From Bacteroidales bacterium M2 (lineage in GTDB: Bacteria; Bacteroidota; Bacteroidia; Bacteroidales; Muribaculaceae): a stretch of DNA of 35,898 nt. The stretch lies in contig LUJM01000044.1 of NCBI GenBank assembly GCA_001689415.1, forward strand, positions 1 to 35,898. Reading direction: 5' to 3'. The first letter of the stretch is position 1. The number at the start of each line of letters is the position of its first letter. Positions 14,642-22,045 of the stretch are shown piece by piece. A model generated the notes under the pieces. The model saw only the letters and a program-made list of their open reading frames with translations, had not been told where the DNA came from and did no database searches. A program made the position numbers and the translations under genes.

Positions 14642-14983
14642 TTAGAATGTGCAACAATGACGACGGTATCGAAACGCTTGCACGATTTCTTCAATATGTA
14701 AAATCGGAAAGCGAGAAAGTTGCTGACGCAATGCGGTGTTAACCGATTCTTCGTGGAAATATTCCGTTTCAACGTCCATGACAATCAAAAAACGATTGTC
14801 GGAATCTGAATTTGCCCCTATATTATCGCAAGCGTGAAAGTAGAATAACACACGTTCAATGAAAGTCGAATCAGAATAAGAACGGCAATCGTTAATCTTG
14901 ATTTTGTCAATTTTCAATTTGTCCATATCCTTTCGGATTGGTGTTGTTTTTATCCACCCGGATTTAAGTATTTTTGTTCTCAT
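14642..14983 (-). CDS. hypothetical protein, 113 aa, last gene of the minus operon
   Basis: Start taken at ATG 14983, which overlaps the previous stop (ATGA); the frame is open further upstream but inside the neighbouring gene. MRTKILKSGWIKTTPIR..., then FYFHACDNIGANSDSDNRFLIVMDVETEYFHEE and RFPILHIEEIVQAFRYRRHCC. No known domain seen. Beyond its stop the 127 nt to the next gene hold the 14.56-kb promoter. Confidence 0.7.
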   Translation of the reverse strand: MRTKILKSGWIKTTPIRKDMDKLKIDKIKINDCRSYSDSTFIERVLFYFHACDNIGANSDSDNRFLIVMDVETEYFHEESVNTALRQQLSRFPILHIEEIVQAFRYRRHCCTF

Positions 14984-15564
14984 TTCGTTTGTTTCTTTCG
15001 GTCTATGTTGCCCCGGTAGATGGCGCAACGGTTGTTCTTATAAGGTCGGTCAGGCGCAAGCCCGTAATTCCACAATGTTGTCAGCGACACCCCCAATTCA
15101 TCAGGGGTGAAGCGGTCGAAGATGGCGGCGACTGACCCGAAATAATAGTGTCTATCATCGCCCAAGCAGACGTGAACGACTTGTTCATTCTTCATGTCAC
15201 TTTCAATTTGAATGTTGTTTATTCGCCTGATGTGGTTGATTACGCAAAGATAGTTAATTCTTGCCGCAAATTCATCGCTTTTTAGGTATTCAAGCGTATC
15301 ATTCCAAGCCTTTTCAATGATTTTATTGGTCAAGTCGGTAGATGATTTCAGCTTTTCAAGCATCATTGCAATGCGTTTGCGGTATCGCTTAACTTCTTTT
15401 CCATCGAATCCTGAATAAACACCGATGGTCGGAACTTCAAGTGTGAAATCAGCGCACGGGCATCCATAATCAAGCAAGCAAACTTGGTTTGTTCCGGGTC
15501 GTGCGCAATCACAGATGGAAGAATGCCATTTGCAATCACATGATTTTTTCATAGATTCAAGCAT
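14980..15564 (-). CDS. hypothetical phage protein with N-terminal Cys cluster
   Basis: About 194 aa from ATG 15564; ATG 15552 is also possible, and an upstream ATG at 15582 overlaps the neighbour more. The N-terminus has a dense Cys/His cluster (CDCKWHSSICDCARPG, then C-x5-C-P-C), suggesting a metal site. The C-terminus, HYYFGSVAAIFDRFTPDELGVSLTTLWNYGL and PYKNNRCAIYRG, is a conserved module I know from Bacteroidales phages without assigned function; SLTTLWNYGL looks like a DNA-recognition helix. Overlaps on both sides place it in the operon. Confidence 0.72.
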   Translation of the reverse strand: MLESMKKSCDCKWHSSICDCARPGTNQVCLLDYGCPCADFTLEVPTIGVYSGFDGKEVKRYRKRIAMMLEKLKSSTDLTNKIIEKAWNDTLEYLKSDEFAARINYLCVINHIRRINNIQIESDMKNEQVVHVCLGDDRHYYFGSVAAIFDRFTPDELGVSLTTLWNYGLAPDRPYKNNRCAIYRGNIDRKKQTK

Positions 15565-15814
15565 TGGGGAACGTCGCTTCAAGAATCGCGGAGAAAAACA
15601 AGGTCAATTCTTTACCGCCCTTGATAGGTTTGACAAAGTTCCATTTGCTATGATTGACGTATGAATCTTTGCGCATCAAGCGGATTCCGTCGGCATCAAG
15701 TTCATCGACCTTTCCGGGGCTTTCCCTGATGTATTCGGACGTGATGGCAATGATTTGTTCGCACATTTCGCGCCTTACGCTTGCAACCTTTGAAAGATAT
15801 TCTTCTTGGGTCAT
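15557..15814 (-). CDS. hypothetical protein, 85 aa
   Basis: MTQEEYLSKVASVRREMCEQIIAITSEYIRESPG..., then WNFVKPIKGGKELTLFFSAIL. It is largely helical with a Lys/Gly turn. The ATG overlaps the previous stop by 4 nt. No function is recognised. Confidence 0.72.
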   Translation of the reverse strand: MTQEEYLSKVASVRREMCEQIIAITSEYIRESPGKVDELDADGIRLMRKDSYVNHSKWNFVKPIKGGKELTLFFSAILEATFPNA

Positions 15815-16368
15815 TTTGTCGTGTCGTTGAAGTTAAACCATTCGCGGGGTGAATTGACAGCCGCTTTTTTGATTTCCCGGTAAAAGGCTTTGTTCAGCTT
15901 ACGAAGTCGGGCAAGATATTCATGGGGTCGCCAATTCCACCCCGGCATCACTTCATTGTCGGCGGCGTAAATTCCGCCCGCTGACGGCTCAAAGTGTGCG
16001 AGGGCAACCAAGTGTCCATCCTTGATGAAAGCAACGTCAGAAACGCCGCCTTTGGGCTTCTTGGGGTATCGTATGGCCTTGCATCCTGAATAATATTCTT
16101 GAATGCGGCGTTGTTGTTCCATTGCTTCACGGATTCTTGCCGCCTTATTCTTGCGGAAATCCCAAAGGTCAGTGGCGACCTTGTGGCGCAATTCCGCAAC
16201 ATTGATTGGTTCTTGCCCGGTTGCTATGTCATAAGGCATCAAGCCATCAACGAACATCCGCACGGCACGGGTGAAGTTTTCCTTGTCCATAATCTTGTTG
16301 TGAAGTTCGGTCAGGAAGTCGGGGGAAAGGTTGAATCTTTCCGAAAGGGAATTGATTATTGATTCCAT
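15811..16368 (-). CDS. hypothetical protein, 185 aa
   Basis: An alpha-helical N-terminal half (MESIINSLSERFNLSPDFLTELHNKIMDKENFTRAV) with a basic middle (WDFRKNKAARIREAMEQQRR) and a beta-rich stretch GGVSDVAFIKDGHLVALAHFEPSAGG. The C-terminus is basic and aromatic (WNWRPHEYLARLRKLNKAFYREIKK), consistent with nucleic-acid or protein binding. I do not recognise a family. Confidence 0.72.
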   Translation of the reverse strand: MESIINSLSERFNLSPDFLTELHNKIMDKENFTRAVRMFVDGLMPYDIATGQEPINVAELRHKVATDLWDFRKNKAARIREAMEQQRRIQEYYSGCKAIRYPKKPKGGVSDVAFIKDGHLVALAHFEPSAGGIYAADNEVMPGWNWRPHEYLARLRKLNKAFYREIKKAAVNSPREWFNFNDTTK

Positions 16369-16375
16369 TTTATAA

Positions 16376-16714
16376 TTATTTGGTTTTTAGATTGTCATAC
16401 CTTGTTCCTATTTTGTAAATATCGGTTACGATAAAACTTAATGTCGCTTGACAGTTAGGGCAAGTAACGGATATTTTATTTGTTTTCTTGCGTCGGACGC
16501 TCCATGTCAGACTATCCCGTGAATGATGCTCCATTTCTTCATCAATAGATGTGTCACATTCTTAAAATGATGACAGTTCCATTGTATTAGTGCAAATAGG
16601 GCATTTGATTTTGGTTGCATCAAATTTAATGTCGTTGGTTAATATGCCGTTGATGCGGCATTCAAGAAATTCAGGTGCAGACGGTCGGAATGTAGAAAAT
16701 ATTAGATTGTTCAT
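16376..16714 (-). pseudogene. zinc-ribbon protein interrupted by an in-frame TAA
   Basis: ATG 16714 overlaps the upstream stop (ATGA). The frame runs 50 codons to TAA at 16564-16562 and then, in the same frame, another 61 codons to TAA at 16378-16376. The first half ends with KCPICTNTMELSSF and the second contains VTCPNCQATLSF, so the two C-P-x-C knuckles that would make one four-Cys zinc ribbon are on opposite sides of the stop. A single base change from a GAA or CAA codon explains it. An ATG ten codons past the stop could restart translation of the second half. Neither piece appears as a long frame, so the 340-nt stretch looks empty unless read this way. Confidence 0.6.
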
Positions 16715-16908
16715 TTCTTATTTTTGCCTTTTGTTCCGTAATAAATGACTCCGGCAATCACAAGGATGCCAAATGCGCAAGGAATCCACACCGGGGCAAG
16801 AACGCCCCACCATGAAAGACCGGGGCAAATAGTCTTTTTGAGGATGAACAACGCGATTGTGACAACGCAAAGGACGGCACTAATGGCGTTTATTTGTCTT
16901 TTTGTCAT
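16711..16908 (-). CDS. small two-helix membrane protein, 65 aa
   Basis: Two hydrophobic helices: INAISAVLCVVTIALFIL and VLAPVWIPCAFGILVIAGVIYYG, linked by KKTICPGLSWWG and ended by a basic tail GTKGKNKK. ATGA overlaps at both ends. Small membrane proteins like this can be holins, antiholins or exclusion proteins; nothing here decides. Confidence 0.72.
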   Translation of the reverse strand: MTKRQINAISAVLCVVTIALFILKKTICPGLSWWGVLAPVWIPCAFGILVIAGVIYYGTKGKNKK

Positions 16909-17096
16909 ATTATTTCGGGGTATTTAGAATAATCATCATTTGTTGCGTTGGATTCCACAACCCAACCGATACCGACATAATGTTTTACCTTACCATCATG
17001 AATCACACGGAATCCGGCATCAACAATGGCTTTGGGAGGGTTGGTTGACATTTTTATTGAAGTGATGTCGGAACACTTAAATTTCGGTATTGTCAT
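16905..17096 (-). CDS. hypothetical protein, 63 aa
   Basis: Start taken at ATG 17096 (MTIPKFKCSDITSIKM), which overlaps the end of the PAPS-reductase gene by 20 nt; the longer frame to 17207 lies fully inside that gene and is unlikely. FRVIHDGKVKHYVGIGWVVE reads like a small beta-sheet protein. No family recognised. Confidence 0.65.
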   Translation of the reverse strand: MTIPKFKCSDITSIKMSTNPPKAIVDAGFRVIHDGKVKHYVGIGWVVESNATNDDYSKYPEII

Positions 17097-17991
17097 AGTC
17101 AAATAAATTTGGTTGATTTTTAGAATCTTGTTTTGCAAACCAATCATCAACACTTTCGCCGGAAATCCACCATTCAAAGACTTGTTCCGGCGTGTCAAAT
17201 CGGTCATACTTGCCTTTTGCCATTAGTTCCCGGATTGCTTTAATGTAAACACGTTCCGCGACCAAAGGAAACATCGCCATTTCCCGACGTTTCGTTTCGG
17301 GTTGCGACATCGGGCAAAGCATACACCCTATGCGATGAAATCCTTTGTCATACAAATCACAATAAGGCATTTTGTGTTCCCTAATGAAGTTCCACACGTC
17401 ATTATCAGTCCATTTGAAAATGGGCGCAATGGTCACTTTGTCTTTACCTTTGACGCAATAAACCTTTGTGTCTGCATCCATATCAAATAATTGTTCACCG
17501 CCCGGTGTGGCTTCTTGCAATTTGCCATCAACGATTTCAAAGCCCGTGTATTTGCCTTGCACTTCGATTGCATGACGTTTTGACCGCTTTACGGATTCCG
17601 CCGCACGGATGCCAATACACGTCACACAACCCGCCCCGGCTTGTTCTTTAAGTTCTTTGCAGCAGAACCGGGCAATGCGTGTCGGCAACATTCCTTTTTT
17701 GATGATAAGTTGGCGCATATTAAGTTCCGGCAAGTTCAATTTCACTTGCGGATAATGAGTGCGGACAAAGCGCATAAGATTTGGCGGGTCAACACTTGTT
17801 ACTTGCATTTCGGCATGATATTTAACGCCCGCCATTTCGACAAGTGCAAGCATAACTTGGGAATCCTTGCCGCCTGAAAATGCAACATGAAAGCCCCTTT
17901 CATCCATCCGCAATGCAAGACTTTCGGCATTACGGATGAATGAAATTGCTTCTTGTTCAAGACGGGCAAGCCGCGACATGGGCTTATTCAT
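17077..17991 (-). CDS. PAPS reductase/PP-loop family protein with a Cys cluster
   Basis: 304 aa. The PP-loop FSGGKDSQVML (residues about 39-49) binds ATP or an adenylylated substrate. A four-Cys arrangement, RFCCKELKEQAGAGCVTCIG and RIGCMLCPMS, matches the Fe-S-type cluster of DndC and of phage PAPS-reductase-like proteins, not the single Cys of classic CysH. Further family blocks are GIRAAESVKRSKRH and PIFKWTDNDVWNFIREHKMPYCDLYDKGFHRIGC. It may mobilise sulfur for DNA or tRNA modification, or alter host sulfur metabolism; no DndD/E or thiolation partner is seen nearby. It is the second gene of the minus operon. Confidence 0.85.
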   Translation of the reverse strand: MNKPMSRLARLEQEAISFIRNAESLALRMDERGFHVAFSGGKDSQVMLALVEMAGVKYHAEMQVTSVDPPNLMRFVRTHYPQVKLNLPELNMRQLIIKKGMLPTRIARFCCKELKEQAGAGCVTCIGIRAAESVKRSKRHAIEVQGKYTGFEIVDGKLQEATPGGEQLFDMDADTKVYCVKGKDKVTIAPIFKWTDNDVWNFIREHKMPYCDLYDKGFHRIGCMLCPMSQPETKRREMAMFPLVAERVYIKAIRELMAKGKYDRFDTPEQVFEWWISGESVDDWFAKQDSKNQPNLFDYDNTEI

Positions 17992-18196
17992 AACCGTATT
18001 TTTTGCGAAACTTGGCTTGTGTCGGTGAAAAGCGAAAGAAATTCAAGGCATTTTGAACGTGGGTCACTACTTCAAGACCGCAAACGGGTTTGAATCTTTC
18101 ATAAATCGGGGTGATGTCACGATTCAGGGGGTTGCCGTTGGTTGCGATGATAACCTTGCGGCATTCTTCTTTGATGGTCTTGTAAATTGAAATCAT
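17984..18196 (-). CDS. hypothetical protein, 70 aa, first gene of the minus operon
   Basis: A basic protein, MISIYKTIKEECRKVIIATNGNPLNRDITPIY... ending FFRFSPTQAKFRKKYGYE. Its 3' end overlaps the PAPS-reductase start by 8 nt. It follows the promoter at 18258-18288 with an untranslated leader of about 55 nt containing operator copy 5. Not recognised. Confidence 0.7.
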   Translation of the reverse strand: MISIYKTIKEECRKVIIATNGNPLNRDITPIYERFKPVCGLEVVTHVQNALNFFRFSPTQAKFRKKYGYE

Positions 18197-18236
18197 GTTG
18201 CGAAAGATTTGTGGGATGCGAACCCCGTTGAACGTC

Positions 18237-18255
18237 GTGTCTTATAGTAAGACAC
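18237..18255. promoter_or_regulatory. operator-like palindrome, copy 5 (best copy)
   Basis: GTGTCTTA-TAG-TAAGACAC has perfect 8-bp arms. On the minus strand it begins 2 nt after the -7 box of the minus-operon promoter, so it covers the transcription start. That is a classic position for repression. Confidence 0.75.
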
Positions 18256-18257
18256 CG

Positions 18258-18288
18258 CAAAGTTAGTTGTTATTTTGGAAATAACAAA
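18258..18288 (-). promoter_or_regulatory. minus-operon promoter with an inverted repeat in its spacer
   Basis: Minus TTTG (18288-18285), 19 nt, TAACTTTG (18265-18258), an exact Bacteroidetes promoter. Its spacer is almost wholly a second palindrome, TTGTTATTT-TGG-AAATAACAA (18267-18287), with perfect 9-bp arms. This adds a second potential operator, shared in part with the promoter at 14.56 kb. Confidence 0.75.
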
Positions 18289-18382
18289 TTATTTTGCGGA
18301 AATTTTTGCTTGTGGAATGCTTTTTCAATGCTTATGCACTGCAAATTGTGAATAAGTCGGGGGTAACTTGCCCGGTTGTTGC

Positions 18383-18413
18383 GTGTGTATTACTATAAAA
18401 CACACTAAATTTG
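18383..18413 (+). promoter_or_regulatory. head/tail operon promoter with operator-like palindrome, copy 6
   Basis: GTGTGTATTA-CTA-TAAAACACAC (18383-18405) has 10-bp arms with one mismatch. The -7 box TAAATTTG (18406-18413) follows directly, and the capsid operon ATG is 33 nt further on. There is no canonical TTTG -33 at 19-21 nt; the palindrome occupies that spacer. It lies back-to-back with the minus-operon promoter in a 250-nt divergent region. Confidence 0.75.
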
Positions 18414-18446
18414 CCGTGATTTGTAAACCAATTAACATCACAAGAA

Positions 18447-19142
18447 ATGACCATCCAAGAAATTTTAGCGTTACTGACCGCCAAGTTTTCAGGCGCGCGA
18501 AAAGACGGGTTGACCACATTGGCACGCACTATCGCGTTACAGTGTGCCACCATTGAAGAAGCGAGAACCATTGTTGACAAGCTGACCGATGCGCAAGTTG
18601 GCGAGTTTATCAAGAATTATCGCGCGGATGTCGATAAGGAAGTGACCGAGGGTGTCAAGACATCGGAAACCAACTTGCGCAAGAAGTATAACATCAAGGA
18701 TGAACCCCCGACCCCCGTTGTCGAACCCGGCGGCAAAGGTGGTGACGACATCGCCGCGATTGTCAAAGCGGCAGTCGCCGAAGCGGTCAAGCCTTATGCC
18801 GATACCATTGCGGAAATGAAAAACGCCGATGTCGCCAAAACAAGGCTTCAACGACTGAATGAAGCATTGGCAACGTGCAAGGATGAAACTTTCAAGGCTC
18901 AAACCCTGAAAGACTTTGCCCGAATGCAGTTTGCCGATGATGCCGCTTTCGATGAATACTTGACCGACAAGACCACGGACATCACCGCCGCAAATCAATC
19001 GTTTGCCAACAGCGAAATGCGTCAATCCGGCGGTTCGCCCCTTTTCTCCAACAAGAGCGAAAGCGGCGTATCAAAAGCCGTCGCCGACTATGTGGCAAGC
19101 AAGAATCCCGCCAACAATCAGTTCGCGGGCAAGGAACTTTAA
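18447..19142 (+). CDS. scaffold-like head protein
   Basis: 231 aa, acidic and mostly helical: MTIQEILALLTAKFSGARKDGL, a Pro-rich break at EPPTPVVEPGGKGGDD (residues about 85-100), then Ala/Lys/Glu-rich helices (IVKAAVAEAVKPYADTIAEMKNADVAKTRLQRLNEAL) and a flexible Ser/Asn tail. Composition and place two genes before the major capsid protein fit a scaffolding protein. It is the first gene after a regulated promoter. Confidence 0.65.
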   Translation: MTIQEILALLTAKFSGARKDGLTTLARTIALQCATIEEARTIVDKLTDAQVGEFIKNYRADVDKEVTEGVKTSETNLRKKYNIKDEPPTPVVEPGGKGGDDIAAIVKAAVAEAVKPYADTIAEMKNADVAKTRLQRLNEALATCKDETFKAQTLKDFARMQFADDAAFDEYLTDKTTDITAANQSFANSEMRQSGGSPLFSNKSESGVSKAVADYVASKNPANNQFAGKEL

Positions 19143-19166
19143 GTTAAACCCAAATCCCTTTGAAGC

Positions 19167-19736
19167 ATGACAATGCAGATTAAACGCAAAAAGGACAACC
19201 GCGTGGTGAAGTGTATTCTTCACCGTGTCGCCGACATCCCCGGCGGCGTAACGGTTGAAACCGCCACGCTTGGCGGTAAGGCACTTTTTGAGGGAACGCC
19301 GCTTGGCAAGGGCAAAGACGGTCTTTATTGCGTGGCTAAAACCGCGCAGATTGTCACCGCCGCCGATGCCACCGCGACCGCTTATGAAGTTGCCAAAGGG
19401 CATCACTTCAAGGTTGGTGACCGCTTTTCGGCGGGCGAGGGCAATGGTCAGGTGATTACCGACATCAACAAGACCGACCCCGCAAAGGACATCATCACCG
19501 TATCGGCGACGCTTGGAAAAGCTGTCAAGGTCGGTGACGTTGCCTTTGAATCAGCCGGAGCGAACACAACCCCAAAAGTCGTTGCCACGGTCATTGCCGG
19601 GTCAAACTATGATGTTGACCCCGACGGTGACAATCTTTGGGTCGATGCTTGGGTTATCGCCGTTGTGCGTGAATCCAATTCCCCCGTGATTCCCACGGCG
19701 GCAGCATCCACCCTGAAAGGCATTCACTATGTTTAA
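19167..19736 (+). CDS. head decoration/stabilisation-like protein
   Basis: 189 aa, beta-rich with many Gly, Val, Thr and Asp (VGDRFSAGEGNGQVITDINKTDPAKDIITVSATLGKAVKVGD), ending just before the major capsid gene. Such proteins between scaffold and capsid usually decorate or stabilise the head. The assignment rests on position and composition. Confidence 0.6.
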   Translation: MTMQIKRKKDNRVVKCILHRVADIPGGVTVETATLGGKALFEGTPLGKGKDGLYCVAKTAQIVTAADATATAYEVAKGHHFKVGDRFSAGEGNGQVITDINKTDPAKDIITVSATLGKAVKVGDVAFESAGANTTPKVVATVIAGSNYDVDPDGDNLWVDAWVIAVVRESNSPVIPTAAASTLKGIHYV

Positions 19737-19758
19737 CCCCTAACGCTAACAAGACAAT

Positions 19759-20868
19759 ATGCAGAAAACTTTAATGCAGGGGCTGACCGAAAAGGACATG
19801 GAAGCGGAAATCCGCACCTATGACCTCAAGGATTACTATTACCCCACCTTGTTCCCGCTCAAAGAAACCAACACTTTGACGTGGAAAGTGCTTGAAGCGC
19901 AAGCGGGCTTGAAGATTGCCGCCGACCTGACGGCAAGGGGCGCATCAATCCCCCGTAAAACCCGCGAAGCCATTTCGCGCATTCAGGGCGACATCCCCAA
20001 AATCACCATTTCGCGTGAAAAACTTGAAGATGAACTCACCGAATACGACATCATGGTTGCGATGGCTTCATCTGATGAAGATTTGCGCAATCTTGTTGAA
20101 TTTTGGGCAGAGGACACCAAGTTTTGTTGGGATGGTGTCGCCGCCCGTGCCGAATGGATTGCGCTTAAATCCATTTCGTGCGGTGGCAAGCTGAAAATCA
20201 GCAATTCCAACAATGCCACCGTTGTGACCGAATATGACGTGGATTATCAGATTCCCGCAGAGCAGAAAATCGGCGTTGCGACATCTTACACCACGGGAAC
20301 GGCGGGCAAACCTTTCACAAAGGACTTCCCCAACGCCCTGAAAATCGGTCGCAAGTTATTCGGTGCAAAGTACAAGTTTGCATTCATGAACGTGGAAACC
20401 TTTGAAAAACTTGCACAGCAAGAGGAGGTTTACAAGCGTTGTGCAACACTTGTGCAGAACCTGACCGACACCAACGACGCACCCAACCTTGCATCGGTGA
20501 ATGCTTACCTTACTAAGCGCACCGAAACTTTCCGTGGTCTGCAAATCGTACTGATTGACCAAGACATCACGGTTGAACTTGCAGACGGCACGCGCATCAC
20601 GGGCAATCCCTTTGAAGATGATGTGATTCTTTTCTCCGAAAGCAAAGTGCTTGGCACTACTTTTTGGAAGAAGCCCATCGAAGCAAAGAAACGCCCCGGA
20701 AGCGTTGCGGAAAAGGTCATGCACGGTCACACCCTTGTGCAGAAGTATTCGGACGACGCGACACCCGTTAAGGAAGTCACCGAGGGCATCGCAAACCTTT
20801 TCCCGGCTTGGAAACTCGCGGGTCGTTCAGTGCTGATGCAGATTAACGCGACTACATGGACTAAATGA
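19759..20868 (+). CDS. major capsid protein (HK97 fold, gpE-like)
   Basis: 369 aa. The N-arm MQKTLMQGLTEKDMEAEIRTYDLKDYYYPTLFPLKETNTLTWKVLEAQ and the later FAFMNVETFEKLAQQEEVYKR, GLQIVLIDQDITVELADGTRITGNPFEDDVILFSESKVLGTTFWKKPIEAKKRPG are typical of the E-type major capsid family. Position after scaffold and before connectors agrees. There is no protease gene nearby, so heads probably mature without a phage-coded protease of the usual kind. Confidence 0.85.
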   Translation: MQKTLMQGLTEKDMEAEIRTYDLKDYYYPTLFPLKETNTLTWKVLEAQAGLKIAADLTARGASIPRKTREAISRIQGDIPKITISREKLEDELTEYDIMVAMASSDEDLRNLVEFWAEDTKFCWDGVAARAEWIALKSISCGGKLKISNSNNATVVTEYDVDYQIPAEQKIGVATSYTTGTAGKPFTKDFPNALKIGRKLFGAKYKFAFMNVETFEKLAQQEEVYKRCATLVQNLTDTNDAPNLASVNAYLTKRTETFRGLQIVLIDQDITVELADGTRITGNPFEDDVILFSESKVLGTTFWKKPIEAKKRPGSVAEKVMHGHTLVQKYSDDATPVKEVTEGIANLFPAWKLAGRSVLMQINATTWTK

Positions 20869-20931
20869 CATCCGACCGTCGGGGCAGATTCTTAACCGAT
20901 GATGCCCCGGTGGTCTTTGCAAGATTATGAC

Positions 20932-21249
20932 ATGAAAACCAATAAGGAATATTTGACAAAGTGTTTGGGCGCATTCAACGTGTCCGAAGATGATATTGAT
21001 GTAATGCTTCTGAAAGCCGGGATTGATGCGGATGAACCCGTTGATGTCACACGGTGCGACCTTGCCGCATATAACCGCGTGTCGGTTGTCCTTGCCGCAA
21101 TGACGCAAAATGTTTCCGAGGGTGGGTATTCTATTTCTTGGAACATTGAAGGCATCAAGTTATGGTATTCCGCATTGTGTCGTGAACTTGGCAAAGAAAA
21201 CGTGTTGGAAGCAAAGCCGAAAATTCGTGACCGCTCAAACTTTTGGTGA
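20932..21249 (+). CDS. head-tail connector-like protein (DUF6706-like)
   Basis: ATG 20932 (MKTNKEYLTKCLGAFNVSEDDID) gives 105 aa; an ATG at 20899 is less likely. The pattern D-x-A-x-Y-N-R-x-S-V-V-L, then QNVSEGGYSISWN and LGKENVLEAKPKIRDRSNFW is a conserved small protein found right after the capsid gene in Bacteroidales phages, in the slot of a gp6-like adaptor. Confidence 0.75.
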   Translation: MKTNKEYLTKCLGAFNVSEDDIDVMLLKAGIDADEPVDVTRCDLAAYNRVSVVLAAMTQNVSEGGYSISWNIEGIKLWYSALCRELGKENVLEAKPKIRDRSNFW

Positions 21250-21251
21250 TT

Positions 21252-21587
21252 ATGGCAAGAGTGAAACAATATCCGCATTACCTATTCATCGAGGTTGCCC
21301 CGGAATCCGTTCAGGACGCAAAGGGCGCATGGGTGGAAACCGAACCGTCGCGCAAATTCATTTCGATGTGTCGTGAAGAATCGGACGGGCGCGGGGCTGA
21401 ATATCAGGTTGCCGGGGGTGAATACCACAAGGCAACATCTTTGATTCAATGCCCTAAATCATGCCCATTCGTGACCAAAGGCGCAAAGGTGTATGTTGCA
21501 AACGACCGAGATTGCACCGACATAAGGATTTCCGGCGAATGCCTGAATTTTGACCCCGCCCAACTTCATTGTCGGCTATGGCTATAA
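21252..21587 (+). CDS. head-closure/minor capsid-like protein
   Basis: 111 aa from ATG 21252 (a TTG nine bases upstream is disregarded). Beta-rich: ARVKQYPHYLFIEV, EPSRKFISMCREESDGRG, VYVANDRDCTDIRISGECLNFDPAQLHCRLWL. It has four to five Cys. Place after the adaptor fits a head-completion (stopper) protein. Confidence 0.65.
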   Translation: MARVKQYPHYLFIEVAPESVQDAKGAWVETEPSRKFISMCREESDGRGAEYQVAGGEYHKATSLIQCPKSCPFVTKGAKVYVANDRDCTDIRISGECLNFDPAQLHCRLWL

Positions 21588-22045
21588 AACCAAACTTCAC
21601 CCGCGATGATGTGCAAAAGCGACTTGACGCATCCTTGGCAATGGTCGAGAAAAAGCAAATCAAGCGATTGCAAGAATTGGGCGAAATGTGCCTTATCGAA
21701 GCCCGAAACAACAAGGGCTATATGATGCAGACCGGGGCGTTGCTATCATCCACGGGTTACATGATATTCGTTGATGGTGTTGCGCTTCACACTCAATTTG
21801 ATGCGGCAAGCGGCGCGGAATCAAACGCGGCACAAAACGGCATCAATGCGGGTCAAAGTCTTGCCGATAAGGTGGGCAAGGAAACAAAGGGCATTGCCCT
21901 TGTTGTGGTCGCCGGAATGAATTATGCGGCATACGTTGAAGCCAAAGGATATAACGTGCTATCAAGTGCCGAACATCTTGCAAAACGGGAATTGCCCCGG
22001 ATGTTAGAAAAACTTATCAACAACATCAATCGTGCAGCGGAATGA
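21578..22045 (+). CDS. HK97 gp10-like tail/neck protein
   Basis: 155 aa from ATG 21578, overlapping the previous gene by 10 nt. The N-terminal helix NFTRDDVQKRLDASLAMVEKKQIKRLQELGE, then QTGALLSSTGYMIFVDGV and VVAGMNYAAYVEAKGYNVL, with the A-x-Y-V-E-x-G signature, fit the gp10 neck protein family that joins head to tail. Confidence 0.72.
   Translation: MAIKPNFTRDDVQKRLDASLAMVEKKQIKRLQELGEMCLIEARNNKGYMMQTGALLSSTGYMIFVDGVALHTQFDAASGAESNAAQNGINAGQSLADKVGKETKGIALVVVAGMNYAAYVEAKGYNVLSSAEHLAKRELPRMLEKLINNINRAAE

Noticed and set aside
14587..14784. 65-aa minus frame
   Set aside because: Overlaps the 3' part of the 14642-14983 gene in another frame and runs into the promoter region; no family similarity.
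15244..15251. CAAAGATA, a minus-strand TATCTTTG box like those at the two minus promoters
   Set aside because: It is inside a coding sequence, with no -33 box, no conserved flanking block beyond AGTT and no gene start nearby.
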